From positions 1 to 25,042 of the IMG/VR virus record IMGVR_UViG_3300042294_002490: 25,042 nt of DNA. The stretch is one strand, 5' to 3'. The stretch's first letter is position 1. Each line of letters starts with the position of its first letter. A program made the translations under genes and the position numbers. Shown here in pieces: positions 6,046 through 13,182 of the stretch. The DNA comes from a virus. The notes below the pieces were generated by a model that had not been told where the DNA came from, did no database searches, and worked only from the letters and a program-made list of their open reading frames with translations.

Positions 6046-6560
6046 TCTACATCGGCATCGATCCCGGCCTCGACGGGGCAATCGCGATCTACGATCCAAC
6101 GCTTGACGAGAGCTATCATCCTGAGAGGCGTCTCTCATTTCACGACATGCCAACGCTGGCGATCACGCGCGGCAAGACAAAGAAGCGCGAGGTTGATGCG
6201 TTTGCGCTGCGCAGTCTGCTTCTAAAGCACGCGCCTCGGCTGGATCGTAGGGTGATCATCGAGCAGTCGGGACCGATGGCGCGCGATGGATCCATGCAGG
6301 CATGGAAGACCGGCTGCGGCTGGGGCATCGTCTACGGCGTTGTCGTCGGTATCGGCATTCCGATCAGCATCGTCACAGTGCAACGCTGGAAGAAGGCAAT
6401 GGGCGCGACCGCCGACAAGGATCTGTCGCGCAAGCTGGCGATGTCGGCGTTCCCCGAACAGGCCGATCACCTCAGCCGCAAGAAGGACGATGGCCGGGCC
6501 GAGGCTGCTTTGATCGCCCTCTACGCGGAAAGGCTTGAACGGGCTCCGATGCCCGGCTAA
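6042..6560 (+). CDS. RuvC-like Holliday junction resolvase
   Basis: The start is ATG 6042, eight bases after AGGAG (6029-6033) and overlapping the previous stop; the earlier GTG at 6033 lies inside the ribosome site. The product is 172 residues, the usual RuvC size. The RNase H-fold acidic residues are visible: Asp7 in IGIDPG, Glu74 in VIIEQ, and the Asp149-Asp150 pair with Glu154 in KKDDGRAEAALIA. It is expected to cut four-way junctions or branched replicative DNA before packaging. It closes the early module: the next gene begins after a 140-bp gap with a hairpin. Confidence 0.88.
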   Translation: MIYIGIDPGLDGAIAIYDPTLDESYHPERRLSFHDMPTLAITRGKTKKREVDAFALRSLLLKHAPRLDRRVIIEQSGPMARDGSMQAWKTGCGWGIVYGVVVGIGIPISIVTVQRWKKAMGATADKDLSRKLAMSAFPEQADHLSRKKDDGRAEAALIALYAERLERAPMPG

Positions 6561-6618
6561 CACTTGCGTTATCGCCCCGACCGGCTCAGTCGGAGTGGTA
6601 TCCCTCACCGTCGCAAGG

Positions 6619-6646
6619 TCGGCCCCAGCAGCAATGTTGGGGCCGA
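6619..6646 (+). terminator. intergenic hairpin, probable weak terminator
   Basis: TCGGCCCCA (6619-6627) pairs perfectly with TGGGGCCGA (6638-6646) around a 10-base loop; TTTGCTTG follows, a poor U-tract. It stands in the 140-bp gap between the resolvase and the next gene, where early and later transcription units may separate. The rest of the gap shows only a GAGGAGG ribosome-binding site for the gene at 6701. Confidence 0.55.
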
Positions 6647-6700
6647 TTTGCTTGCGCGTCGTCCAGAGCTGACGCATGCAGGGGGTCCGAGGAGGATCCC

Positions 6701-8209
6701 GTGACAGAGCTTCGACGCACCCGACCGGCCAGATCGCAAGGCCAACGCCGCCCCACGATGGGTGAGCGCATCTCTGAGGGCCTCGCAATGGTTCAGAGAA
6801 ACATGGACGGCAATCGCCAGCGCGATAGCGAAGCGCGCCAAGATCGTGAACGCGTCACGCGTGAGCGTGGGCCGCAAGCTGCAGCCGACTATCTCAGCGG
6901 TCGTGCTGCGCGCCCTGACGTCGATAACGCATCGTCGCGATCCTTCACCATGCAGAGAGCAGCAGCTGTCGCAGCAGCCGGTGGCGCACCTCAGCGGCGC
7001 GTTGAGCGCAGCTCACCGCTCGCAGCACGAGGTGATCTGCGAGCAGCCATCGATATGGCGACCGACAACCGCGTCTCAGACGCGCGAGCACGCAACGCTG
7101 CAGTCAGTGAACAGCAGCCATACGGCAACGGCGCAGAGCTGACGCGTGGCCAAGGCCCTGGCCGTCGCGGCGTGCTTCAGCGTCCGTTCACTGTGCGCGT
7201 TGATGGCCAGAACATCCCGATCAGCGACAGTCAGCGCGTCACGCTGCGAGACTACGTCAACGAGAACCCGCGTGCATTCGACACGTTCGCCGACTGGTAC
7301 AATGCGATCTCAACGCTGGACGGCGCGACACCCGACCAGCTCAGCGTCGAGGGCGTAGCGATGGCGCGCCGTCAATGGAGTGCGGGATCCCAGGGTCGCC
7401 CTGGCTTTGCGCCTGCTGACGCTGAGTACACGCTCGATCCTGCGTATGTGCGAGGTCGCGGCCCGGTGAATGAAGGTGCGGATTATCCCTATCGCAACGT
7501 CGATCAAGGCGTTAACGCCGATGGTCAGCCCGTGATTGTCGGCCAGCGTCTAGGCGCTCCAGTTGACCGGAGCAGCGGACGGAGAGTGACAGAAGACAGT
7601 CGTTTCTCGTTTGAGGAAGCGCCGGAATGGGCGCGTCAGCAGATCACACCAGCTGAGCGCGAGACTGCTACTTTTGAGCTGCGGCAAATCATAGAAAGAA
7701 ACCTAGCCGAGCGTAATCAGGGCAGGTCTCGTACTGTGGCTGCGCGTGACGCCACGCCGGGTCAGCCGTCAAACGTACTCGATATCCCGCGCCGGATCGC
7801 GGAGGCTGTCATTGCTCGCGCTCGCATCACCGATGAGGCGCGCAATCTGCGTGAAGAGGCCGCTAATCGCCCCACGCGCCCAGAGCGGCGTAACGACAAA
7901 CCCGGCAACAGCAAGCAGACCATCGCTGGCGGTCGCGGCACGCTGATGACATCGCGCGATGTCGCCGCGCAACAGCAAGAGGACGACGCTCGCCGCAACC
8001 GCGCCGATGGCATCGATCTCGGTGACGGAGGCGAACAGCGCGATCTCTTCACGGGCGAGCGGATCTTGCCGATTAGACCGCGAGGTGAGGGCAGCGCCGA
8101 AAGCGAGAGTGAGTTAGCGCGCCGATTACGCCGCGCTGGCACTGTCGGGGTGGGGAGCGCCGAGGTTGGCGTGAGCGACCGGGGCGTGGGCGCAAGGATC
8201 CGTTACTAG
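6701..8209 (+). CDS. hypothetical Arg-rich, largely disordered protein (502 aa)
   Basis: The GTG at 6701 follows GAGGAGG at good spacing. The product has 502 residues and is very rich in Arg, Ala, Gly, Gln and Asp; it has no cysteine cluster, membrane segment or catalytic motif that I recognise. The middle (about 160-270) contains more hydrophobic residues and aromatic positions and may fold, whereas both ends look disordered. It may be a virion-packaged or DNA-coating protein, but that rests only on composition and on the location between the resolvase and terminase genes. Its TAG at 8207-8209 overlaps the stop of a convergent gene on the other strand. Confidence 0.75.
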   Translation: MTELRRTRPARSQGQRRPTMGERISEGLAMVQRNMDGNRQRDSEARQDRERVTRERGPQAAADYLSGRAARPDVDNASSRSFTMQRAAAVAAAGGAPQRRVERSSPLAARGDLRAAIDMATDNRVSDARARNAAVSEQQPYGNGAELTRGQGPGRRGVLQRPFTVRVDGQNIPISDSQRVTLRDYVNENPRAFDTFADWYNAISTLDGATPDQLSVEGVAMARRQWSAGSQGRPGFAPADAEYTLDPAYVRGRGPVNEGADYPYRNVDQGVNADGQPVIVGQRLGAPVDRSSGRRVTEDSRFSFEEAPEWARQQITPAERETATFELRQIIERNLAERNQGRSRTVAARDATPGQPSNVLDIPRRIAEAVIARARITDEARNLREEAANRPTRPERRNDKPGNSKQTIAGGRGTLMTSRDVAAQQQEDDARRNRADGIDLGDGGEQRDLFTGERILPIRPRGEGSAESESELARRLRRAGTVGVGSAEVGVSDRGVGARIRY

Positions 8210-8397
8210 ACCAGATCGTCAGGCACGCACTCAGCGACGGTCACGTCCCAACCGGCGGCGAGGGCATCGAGTCGAAGCACATCGCGCCACGCGACGCATT
8301 CTTCGATGCTTTCAAAGCGCTCGGGCGGCGCTTCGACATAGACGACGTTCAGGCGACCATCGAACGGAAGCATGATGACGAAGATCAGCGTGAACAT
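8206..8397 (-). CDS. small minus-strand protein with signal-like N-terminus
   Basis: Read from ATG 8397 leftwards (or GTG 8406) to TAG at 8208-8206; 63 residues from the ATG. The first 12 residues are hydrophobic (MFTLIFVIMLPF), like a short signal or anchor, followed by a region with an FESIEEC motif and a second cysteine near the C-terminus. Small exported proteins with Phe-x-x-x-Glu-Glu-Cys and a distal cysteine are common in proteobacteria and their phages and may form one disulfide. Third codon positions are GC-rich as in neighbouring genes, while no plus-strand gene fills 8210-8408. It is the only convincing minus-strand gene here and converges on its neighbour with a four-base overlap. 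Confidence 0.55.
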   Translation of the reverse strand: MFTLIFVIMLPFDGRLNVVYVEAPPERFESIEECVAWRDVLRLDALAAGWDVTVAECVPDDLV

Positions 8398-8408
8398 GGA
8401 GCACACCT

Positions 8409-8648
8409 ATGAGCATCTTCGCTAGGATCGGGAAGAACATTCGCCTGGGGGCGCAGAACTTCCAGCCTCTCGGCATGTGGCCGGTGACCGATACGTCGGG
8501 CGGTCGAGGATCTAGTGGTGCCACGGCTCAGCCTGAGGCGGTGCCGACAAACGTGTCGGGCTATTACACGAAGCGCCCGAGGGACACGACCGTCACACCG
8601 AGTGACATCGACCGCACGCCTCCCGGCAGTAGTACTCAGGCCAACTAA
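8409..8648 (+). CDS. hypothetical 79-residue Pro/Thr/Gly-rich protein
   Basis: The ATG at 8409 follows GGAG (8398-8401) by seven bases. The product starts with a short basic amphipathic helix (about 1-14) and then becomes Ser/Thr/Gly/Pro-rich and probably unstructured. No family is recognised. Its start region lies back to back with the start of the minus-strand gene, so the two may share a divergent regulatory stretch around 8398-8408, too short to hold two full promoters. Confidence 0.6.
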   Translation: MSIFARIGKNIRLGAQNFQPLGMWPVTDTSGGRGSSGATAQPEAVPTNVSGYYTKRPRDTTVTPSDIDRTPPGSSTQAN

Positions 8649-8689
8649 ACGCTTGACGTTGTCGCAAAACCCGATGCAAGGGGGATCTC

Positions 8690-9100
8690 ATGAGCAAGCT
8701 TCCTGTCGTCACGCAGCTTTCACCAGACGCTCGCCGCGAGGCGGCGCAGCGCGCTGCTGAGGCTGAGCGTGAGCGGATCCGTGAAGAGGCTCGGGCCGAA
8801 GGCGTTAAGATCGGCGAGCGGCACAAAGCCTTCGCTTACGCATTCGCCGGGGCCATCGTCGGCGCTTTCTTGATGGGGGTCTACACGTCAGCGGTGCAAG
8901 AGCGCGGCATGTTCACCGCTGGCGCTGTCGCTGATCGCATCGTTGCTCGCACGGTCGAGCCCGGCCTGCCCGCTACAATCAACGAAGACCGCGTCGAGGA
9001 GTACCTCCGCAACACCGAAGAGGCCCGCGAGCAAGCGTGCCGTGAAGGCGTACGCGGTCGAGACGGTCGATGCCCGCGCGAACCGGCGAACGCGCCATGA
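8690..9100 (+). CDS. single-span membrane protein with N-terminal coiled coil
   Basis: The ATG at 8690 follows AAGGGGG. The 136-residue product has an Ala/Arg/Glu helix (about 12-46), one transmembrane segment (about 48-68, Ala/Gly-rich with Phe and Tyr), and a charged C-terminal part with two cysteines (in QACREGV and RCPRE). The first helix is probably cytoplasmic and the C-terminus periplasmic. It overlaps the next, even smaller membrane protein by ATGA. The pair may act on the host envelope (lysis control or exclusion); sequence alone does not decide. Confidence 0.65.
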   Translation: MSKLPVVTQLSPDARREAAQRAAEAERERIREEARAEGVKIGERHKAFAYAFAGAIVGAFLMGVYTSAVQERGMFTAGAVADRIVARTVEPGLPATINEDRVEEYLRNTEEAREQACREGVRGRDGRCPREPANAP

Positions 9101-9213
9101 CTGATGCGGTCCTAAACTTCCTCATCAGCTTGGCGAAGCTCGTCCTCTGGGCCATCGCCTGCCTCATCGCGTTGCCGCTCGTGGCCATACTATCCCTCGG
9201 AGGGCGTTTCTGA
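9097..9213 (+). CDS. 38-residue membrane micro-protein
   Basis: The ATG at 9097 overlaps the previous stop as ATGA, and the TGA at 9211-9213 overlaps the next start as TGATG. The product is almost wholly hydrophobic between residues 5 and 34 (Leu, Ile, Ala, Val) and ends in a short GGRF tail, so it is a single- or hairpin-span membrane peptide. Overlap on both sides makes translation very likely. Candidates are a small holin-like, antiholin or membrane-regulator peptide; none can be shown. Confidence 0.6.
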   Translation: MTDAVLNFLISLAKLVLWAIACLIALPLVAILSLGGRF

Positions 9214-9557
9214 TGCGCGTTGAGATCCACTTTTTCCCAGGCCAAATGGCCGTCTTCTCGATTGATCGCGACGCGGCGTTGTTCGTCGGCCTCGATCCAT
9301 TCGCACCGGAGTGGAGCCGTGCTCTTCATATCCAAGCACTTGCGGCTGCTCTCGCAAACGAGCTGATGGCTGGCCGCAACGAGCAACCCGAAGCAGAGGC
9401 TGATTTCACAAGCGCGCTCGGGTTCATCGCACAAGCTTCTGCGTACGGGGTTGCAGCGGCAAACACGCCGCGACCACCGCCGCCTCCACCCCCACCGGAG
9501 CCGGAACCCCCGCCGCCAGAAGATCCTCCAGCGGAGGATCCACCACCGCCGGGCTAA
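9213..9557 (+). CDS. hypothetical 114-residue protein with polyproline tail
   Basis: The ATG at 9213 overlaps the stop of the membrane micro-protein; a CGGAGGG site lies 8-10 bases upstream. Residues 1-85 look like a compact alpha/beta domain. The last 30 residues are an acidic polyproline tail that includes eight consecutive prolines and EPEPPPP-type repeats. A second long polyproline tract occurs in the scaffold protein of this same phage. The tail probably forms an extended polyproline-II rod or a flexible tether. No family is recognised for the N-terminal part. Confidence 0.65.
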   Translation: MRVEIHFFPGQMAVFSIDRDAALFVGLDPFAPEWSRALHIQALAAALANELMAGRNEQPEAEADFTSALGFIAQASAYGVAAANTPRPPPPPPPPEPEPPPPEDPPAEDPPPPG

Positions 9558-9582
9558 ACCCGGTCGAAGAGGAGATGGCCAC

Positions 9583-9669
9583 ATGGCTGCTAAGAAGAAG
9601 ACTGTGAAGAAGGCGAAGAAGGTCGCGAAGAAAGTCGCGAAGAAGAAGACCGCCGCCGCCAAGATCTAA
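9583..9669 (+). CDS. 28-residue Lys/Ala histone-H1-like peptide
   Basis: The ATG at 9583 follows AGGAG (9570-9574) by eight bases. The product is 28 residues, about half Lys, the rest Ala, Val and Thr, with the repeated unit KKVAKKVAKK. The composition matches the C-terminal tail of histone H1 and the bacterial AlgP/HctB-like tails, which neutralise DNA charge. Here it is a stand-alone peptide with its own strong start, not a tail. It could aid DNA condensation, or bind RNA or acidic proteins. A GC-rich hairpin follows directly after its stop. Confidence 0.6.
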   Translation: MAAKKKTVKKAKKVAKKVAKKKTAAAKI

Positions 9670-9676
9670 ACACGAG

Positions 9677-9706
9677 GCGGGTCGCATCCATCCGGGTGCG
9701 GCCCGC
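9677..9706 (+). terminator. GC-rich hairpin after the histone-like peptide gene
   Basis: GCGGGTCGCA (9677-9686) pairs with TGCGGCCCGC (9697-9706) over ten positions with one G-U pair and a 10-base loop. No U-tract follows; the AAGGAG site of the next gene comes 7 bases later. It is therefore more likely an mRNA-stability or pausing element than a full terminator. Confidence 0.45.
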
Positions 9707-9726
9707 ACTCACGAAGGAGACGACAC

Positions 9727-9966
9727 ATGACCAATGAGATCCACCCAGCGCCGCAAGAGTTCACCGCCGATCAGCTCGCTGCTGATCCGATCTTGCGCTT
9801 CTTCCACTACGCGCACTTGCCCACCATCCTGCAAGAGCGCTCCAAACCGTTCTGCGATCTCGCGCGGCACATCGTAGAAACGACACCGCGCAACGCTGAG
9901 CGCACCGTCGCTCTGCGCAAGCTGCTTGAAGCCAAGGACGCTGGCGTCCGCGCGGCGCTTCCGTGA
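9727..9966 (+). CDS. Acb2/Tad1-hairpin-like small helical protein (candidate anti-CBASS/anti-Thoeris sponge)
   Basis: The ATG at 9727 follows AAGGAG by good spacing; 79 residues. After a 20-residue leader come two long helices: the first contains FFHYAHLPTILQERSKPFC and LARHIV, the second RNAERTVALRKLLEAKD and ends in VRAAL. The Pro-x-x-x-Glu-(Arg)-x-x-Ala-Leu-x-x-Leu-x-Glu-Ala pattern is that of small proteins grouped in the Acb2/Tad1 hairpin family, whose studied members bind cyclic di-/trinucleotides or gcADPR and block CBASS or Thoeris. Assignment is from memory of the pattern, not from a search, and many members of this class are untested. It lies in a run of small accessory genes before the terminase, a common place for counter-defence genes. 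Confidence 0.55.
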   Translation: MTNEIHPAPQEFTADQLAADPILRFFHYAHLPTILQERSKPFCDLARHIVETTPRNAERTVALRKLLEAKDAGVRAALP

Positions 9967-9983
9967 TCGAAGGAGAAACGACC

Positions 9984-10337
9984 ATGCAAAACGAACGCAC
10001 TTGGAAGATCCCGGTCACGCTGACCGACATGAAGACGCGCGCCGACAACATCGGCGGCGAGATCAAGCAGGCCGACGCCAATATTGTTGAGGCGAAGAAG
10101 CGCCTCGCTCTCGCGCAAGAAGCGCAACGCGTCGCTGAGCGCGCGGTCACTTCAGCTGAGGAGATCGCTCGTGACCGTCGCGAGGAGCGTGACGCCCTGG
10201 CGCAAGCTATGGCGGCGCACATCTACAGCCTCGGCGAGGTGCCGCCGGTATCACCGACCGCGCTGGAGGAAGCCTCAGTCAAGGCAGACCAGTTCTGGGG
10301 CGGCGATGCTGGCGGCTCTATGGAAGCAGGCCGATGA
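9984..10337 (+). CDS. hypothetical coiled-coil protein (117 aa)
   Basis: The start is ATG 9984, eight bases after AAGGAG; the in-frame GTG at 9963 lies upstream of that site and is less likely. Residues about 10-75 form a long Ala/Glu/Arg/Lys-rich helix with heptad-like spacing, followed by a Pro-containing, probably loose C-terminus. The layout suggests a dimeric coiled coil. Its TGA overlaps the next gene as ATGA. No family is recognised. Confidence 0.65.
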   Translation: MQNERTWKIPVTLTDMKTRADNIGGEIKQADANIVEAKKRLALAQEAQRVAERAVTSAEEIARDRREERDALAQAMAAHIYSLGEVPPVSPTALEEASVKADQFWGGDAGGSMEAGR

Positions 10338-10717
10338 TCCCGACCGAAGACCACATCACGGTTCTGCGTGAGATCCTCGACGCTGGCACTGCTGGCGACG
10401 AGAAGCGCCTCTTCGTCGCGTTTGCCAGCGCTCATCGTCTCTTGGAGGGTGGTCAGCGCGACACCGACGGTGATCGCACGCCGAGCGCGATGGAGACCGG
10501 CGTCGGCGGCGGCGACATCGAGACAGCCATCGGCCACACCGATGATGGCTTCGTCGTCATGCGCTTCAACAGGCTGATCCAGTGGGTGCGCTGGGATCCG
10601 GCGACGACAATCAACATCGCAGAAGCGATGATCACGGCAGCGCAAGCGGGATCCAAGATCTGGATGCCGCGCACTAAGAAGAAGCTGGTGCTGCCGGGGC
10701 TACCAGAAGGAAGCTAG
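10334..10717 (+). CDS. hypothetical 127-residue protein
   Basis: The ATG at 10334 overlaps the stop of the coiled-coil gene, so the two are coupled. The product has a helical N-terminal third, an acidic Gly-rich middle (TGVGGGDIE), then a strand-like stretch DGFVVMRFNRLIQWVRWD and a basic tail with KKKLVLPG. It may bind through its Trp-rich strand region, but no fold is recognised. It is the last gene before the terminase pair, four bases upstream. Confidence 0.65.
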   Translation: MIPTEDHITVLREILDAGTAGDEKRLFVAFASAHRLLEGGQRDTDGDRTPSAMETGVGGGDIETAIGHTDDGFVVMRFNRLIQWVRWDPATTINIAEAMITAAQAGSKIWMPRTKKKLVLPGLPEGS

Positions 10718-10721
10718 GGAA

Positions 10722-11252
10722 ATGGCGCGGCCAACGGACTACACTGTCGAACTGGGTCAGAAGATCCTGACGCGCTTCGCGGGTGGCGACACCATCCTGC
10801 AAGTGTGCTCGGCGGAAGATATGCCGCATCGTTCGACAGTGTACCGCTGGATCGCCAGCGATAAGGCTGAGTTCGCCGCCTTCCAGGCCGAGTATCGCAT
10901 CGCATCGCGCGCTCACGCGCTGGCCCTGGCCGATGAGACGCTTGAGATATCCGACGACAGCGGCAACGACACGATCACCAAGCAGAACAGGAACGGCGAT
11001 GACTTTGAGGTAGCCAACACCGAGTACATTGCACGCGCTCGATTGCGCGTTGAGACGCGCTTCAAGCTCATGAGCAAGCGAGCGCCTGAGATGTTTGGCG
11101 AAGCGCTACAACTCGGCGGCATCGGTGGCGGTCCCATCGAGATCAACGACAACAACGGACGCGACACTGCGCGGCGTGTCGCTCTCGTGCTGGCAATGGG
11201 CCTAGCGAATGCGTCAGAGCCGCCGACGCTGGAGCACGATGATGCAGCTTGA
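10722..11252 (+). CDS. terS: terminase small subunit
   Basis: The ATG at 10722 follows a purine-rich site; 176 residues, usual for the family. The N-terminal 60 residues contain a helix-turn-helix of the type found in terminase small subunits: a helix ending in LQVCSAEDMPHRSTVYRWIAS, in which the STVYRWI segment is the recognition helix. The central part is helical (oligomerisation), and the C-terminus is acidic and loose. It binds the packaging start site on phage DNA and loads the large subunit. The end overlaps the start of the large subunit by about 11-14 bases. Confidence 0.85.
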   Translation: MARPTDYTVELGQKILTRFAGGDTILQVCSAEDMPHRSTVYRWIASDKAEFAAFQAEYRIASRAHALALADETLEISDDSGNDTITKQNRNGDDFEVANTEYIARARLRVETRFKLMSKRAPEMFGEALQLGGIGGGPIEINDNNGRDTARRVALVLAMGLANASEPPTLEHDDAA

Positions 11253-12849
11253 AGACGTCTTGAGGGCCTACAACGCGCTGCCTGATGAGAAGAAGAAGGA
11301 AGTCTCCGAGGCTGTCAGGGACGAGACCAAAGAGTTTCGCTGGGTGCCGAACCCAGGCCCGCAGCTCATGGCTTATCTCAGTGAGGCTGATGAGCTGTTC
11401 TATGGCGGCGCTGCCGGTGGCGGCAAAAGCGATCTGATCTTGGGCGTCGCTCTCAACGTCGCCACCACATCGCGGATCTTCCGTCGTCAGTTCAAAGATT
11501 TCTACGGCGTCGGCGGTCTCGCACCGCGTCTCGCCGAGATCCTCGGCAGCTGGGGTGGCTTCCATAAGCAGGCTCACTTGTGGCGCAGGCCAAACGGCAA
11601 AGAGCTTGAGTTCGCCGCGTTCAGCAACGCAACCGAGGCCGAAGCCTATCAGGGCCGACCGGCTGACTACTATGCGTTCGATGAGATCACGCAATTTGAA
11701 GAGCACCTCGTGCGCTTCCTCATGACGTGGAACCGATCAACGAAGACTGGCCAGCGCACGCGCATGATCTGCACCGGCAACCCGCCGGTCACTGCTGAAG
11801 GCCGGTGGGTCATCAAGTATTGGGGTCCGTGGCTTGATCCGCAGCATCCAATGTATCCGGTGCCAGCCGGTGAGCTGCGTTGGGTGACGACGATCAACGG
11901 CGAAGACGTCTGGTACGAAGAGCCCGGCTTCGTCGAGGTCAACGGTGAGCAGATCAAGCTGCGCTCGCGCACGTTCATCCCGGCAAAGCTCAGCGACAAT
12001 CCAGATCTCATCGAGCGTGACGACTATCGCGCAACGCTCGCCGCTCTGCCCGAGCCGTATCGCTCAGCGTTCAGAGACGGCAACTTCGGCGCAGGCCTGC
12101 AAGACCACGAGTGGCAAGTCATCCCGACTGAGTGGGCGCTCAAGGCTCAGCAGCGATGGGAAGCGCGCAAGGATCTGAACAAAGGCCCGATGACCGCGAT
12201 GGGCGTGGACATCGCGCAGGGCGGTCCAGACAAGACCGTGTTGTCGCCGCTCTACAATTTCTTCTTTGCACCTCTCATCCGCGAGAAAGGCATCAACACG
12301 AAGAACGGCGCAGACGTTGCCGCTCTCGTCATCCGCAACGTGACCGATGGCGCGACAATCAACATCGACTGCGGCGGCGGCTGGGGTGGATCCGCGTTCG
12401 AACACCTCGACAGCAACGGCGCGAATGTACAGTCGTGCATCGGCGCGAGCGGATCTCAGCGCCGAGATCGCAGTGGCAAGTTCACGTTCAAGAATAAACG
12501 CGCCGAATGGTGGTGGTCGTTCCGCGAAGCTCTAGATCCAGACACTGGTGACAACATCGCACTGCCGCCTGACGGCGATCTGCTCGCGGATCTGACGTCT
12601 GTGCGCCGCAAGCCAACCGAGACCGCTGCCGTCATCCAGATCGAGGACAAGGAGGAGCTGAAGAAGCGCCTCGGGCGGTCGCCTGACGATGGCGATGCTG
12701 TCGTCCTGGCGTGGGCGTACGCGGACCCCGATCTGCTTCGCGAGCGCAAATCCAAGAACCGCAGGCGCTCGCCCGATAGTGTGAAGAGGCCGGTGGTGAC
12801 GACCGGCTACGACAAGGCCAAAGACAGGTTTCACAAGAGACGCAGCTAA
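11239..12849 (+). CDS. terL: terminase large subunit (packaging ATPase-nuclease)
   Basis: Two ATGs stand in tandem at 11239 and 11242; GGAG at 11231-11234 fits the second slightly better. The product is about 536 residues. ATPase motifs are Walker A GGAAGGGKS (56-64) and Walker B YAFDE (Asp148, Glu149). The C-terminal RNase H-like nuclease has its first acidic residue at Asp324 (GVDIAQGG), a glycine-rich NIDCGGGWGGSA strand, and the last acidic cluster DDGD (483-486) before AVVLAWAY. It pumps DNA into the prohead through the portal and cuts the concatemer. The closest general type seems to be the terminases of podoviruses with a BPP-1-like head, though assigning a packaging mode needs a tree. 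Confidence 0.95.
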   Translation: MMQLEDVLRAYNALPDEKKKEVSEAVRDETKEFRWVPNPGPQLMAYLSEADELFYGGAAGGGKSDLILGVALNVATTSRIFRRQFKDFYGVGGLAPRLAEILGSWGGFHKQAHLWRRPNGKELEFAAFSNATEAEAYQGRPADYYAFDEITQFEEHLVRFLMTWNRSTKTGQRTRMICTGNPPVTAEGRWVIKYWGPWLDPQHPMYPVPAGELRWVTTINGEDVWYEEPGFVEVNGEQIKLRSRTFIPAKLSDNPDLIERDDYRATLAALPEPYRSAFRDGNFGAGLQDHEWQVIPTEWALKAQQRWEARKDLNKGPMTAMGVDIAQGGPDKTVLSPLYNFFFAPLIREKGINTKNGADVAALVIRNVTDGATINIDCGGGWGGSAFEHLDSNGANVQSCIGASGSQRRDRSGKFTFKNKRAEWWWSFREALDPDTGDNIALPPDGDLLADLTSVRRKPTETAAVIQIEDKEELKKRLGRSPDDGDAVVLAWAYADPDLLRERKSKNRRRSPDSVKRPVVTTGYDKAKDRFHKRRS

Positions 12850-12857
12850 AAGGCGGT

Positions 12858-12876
12858 ATCCCCGCACGCGGGGGAT
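12858..12876 (+). other. hairpin after terL, with a TTGACA box downstream
   Basis: ATCCCC (12858-12863) pairs with GGGGAT (12871-12876) around GCACGCG. TTGACA at 12893-12898 matches a sigma70 -35 box, but no TATAAT-like -10 lies 16-18 bases further; an imperfect inverted repeat GGCAATAGCTACTGCC follows instead (12899-12914). The 87-bp gap may hold a weak terminator and a poor promoter or operator for the head genes. Confidence 0.35.
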
Positions 12877-12936
12877 CTCGACGCGCCGGATCTTGACAGG
12901 CAATAGCTACTGCCTCGGCGCTTTGGAGTTGAAGCG

Positions 12937-13179
12937 ATGAAGAAACCTAAGATGCCCAGTATGCCGAAGGCAGAGCGCATCACGCCGATGCCGGATCTCG
13001 GCGGCGCGGCGGTGCAGCAGGCAAAGTTCGACGCCATCAAGCAGCTGATGAACCGACGCGGTCGATCATCGACGCTGATGACATTCTACAAAAAGCGCCT
13101 CGGCAATGTGTCGGGTCGTCTGTCAGATGTGCCGGTCGCTCCCGATGCGCGCGAGGGCGTCGAAGTTGGTCGAGGCTAA
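12937..13179 (+). CDS. small head-module protein (RRGR-SST type)
   Basis: The ATG at 12937 lies eight bases after GGAG. The 80-residue product is basic, with a Pro/Met/Lys-rich N-terminus and the motif NRRGRSSTLM in the middle, followed by KRLGN. Many podoviruses carry a protein of this size and motif (RRGR-S-T) just before the portal gene; its role is not established, and a packaged or head-completion component is the usual guess. The stop is three bases from the portal start. Confidence 0.6.
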   Translation: MKKPKMPSMPKAERITPMPDLGGAAVQQAKFDAIKQLMNRRGRSSTLMTFYKKRLGNVSGRLSDVPVAPDAREGVEVGRG

Positions 13180-13182
13180 ACA

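Noticed and set aside
12893-12914. TTGACA as a sigma70 promoter before the small head gene
   Set aside because: No acceptable -10 box lies 16-18 bases downstream.
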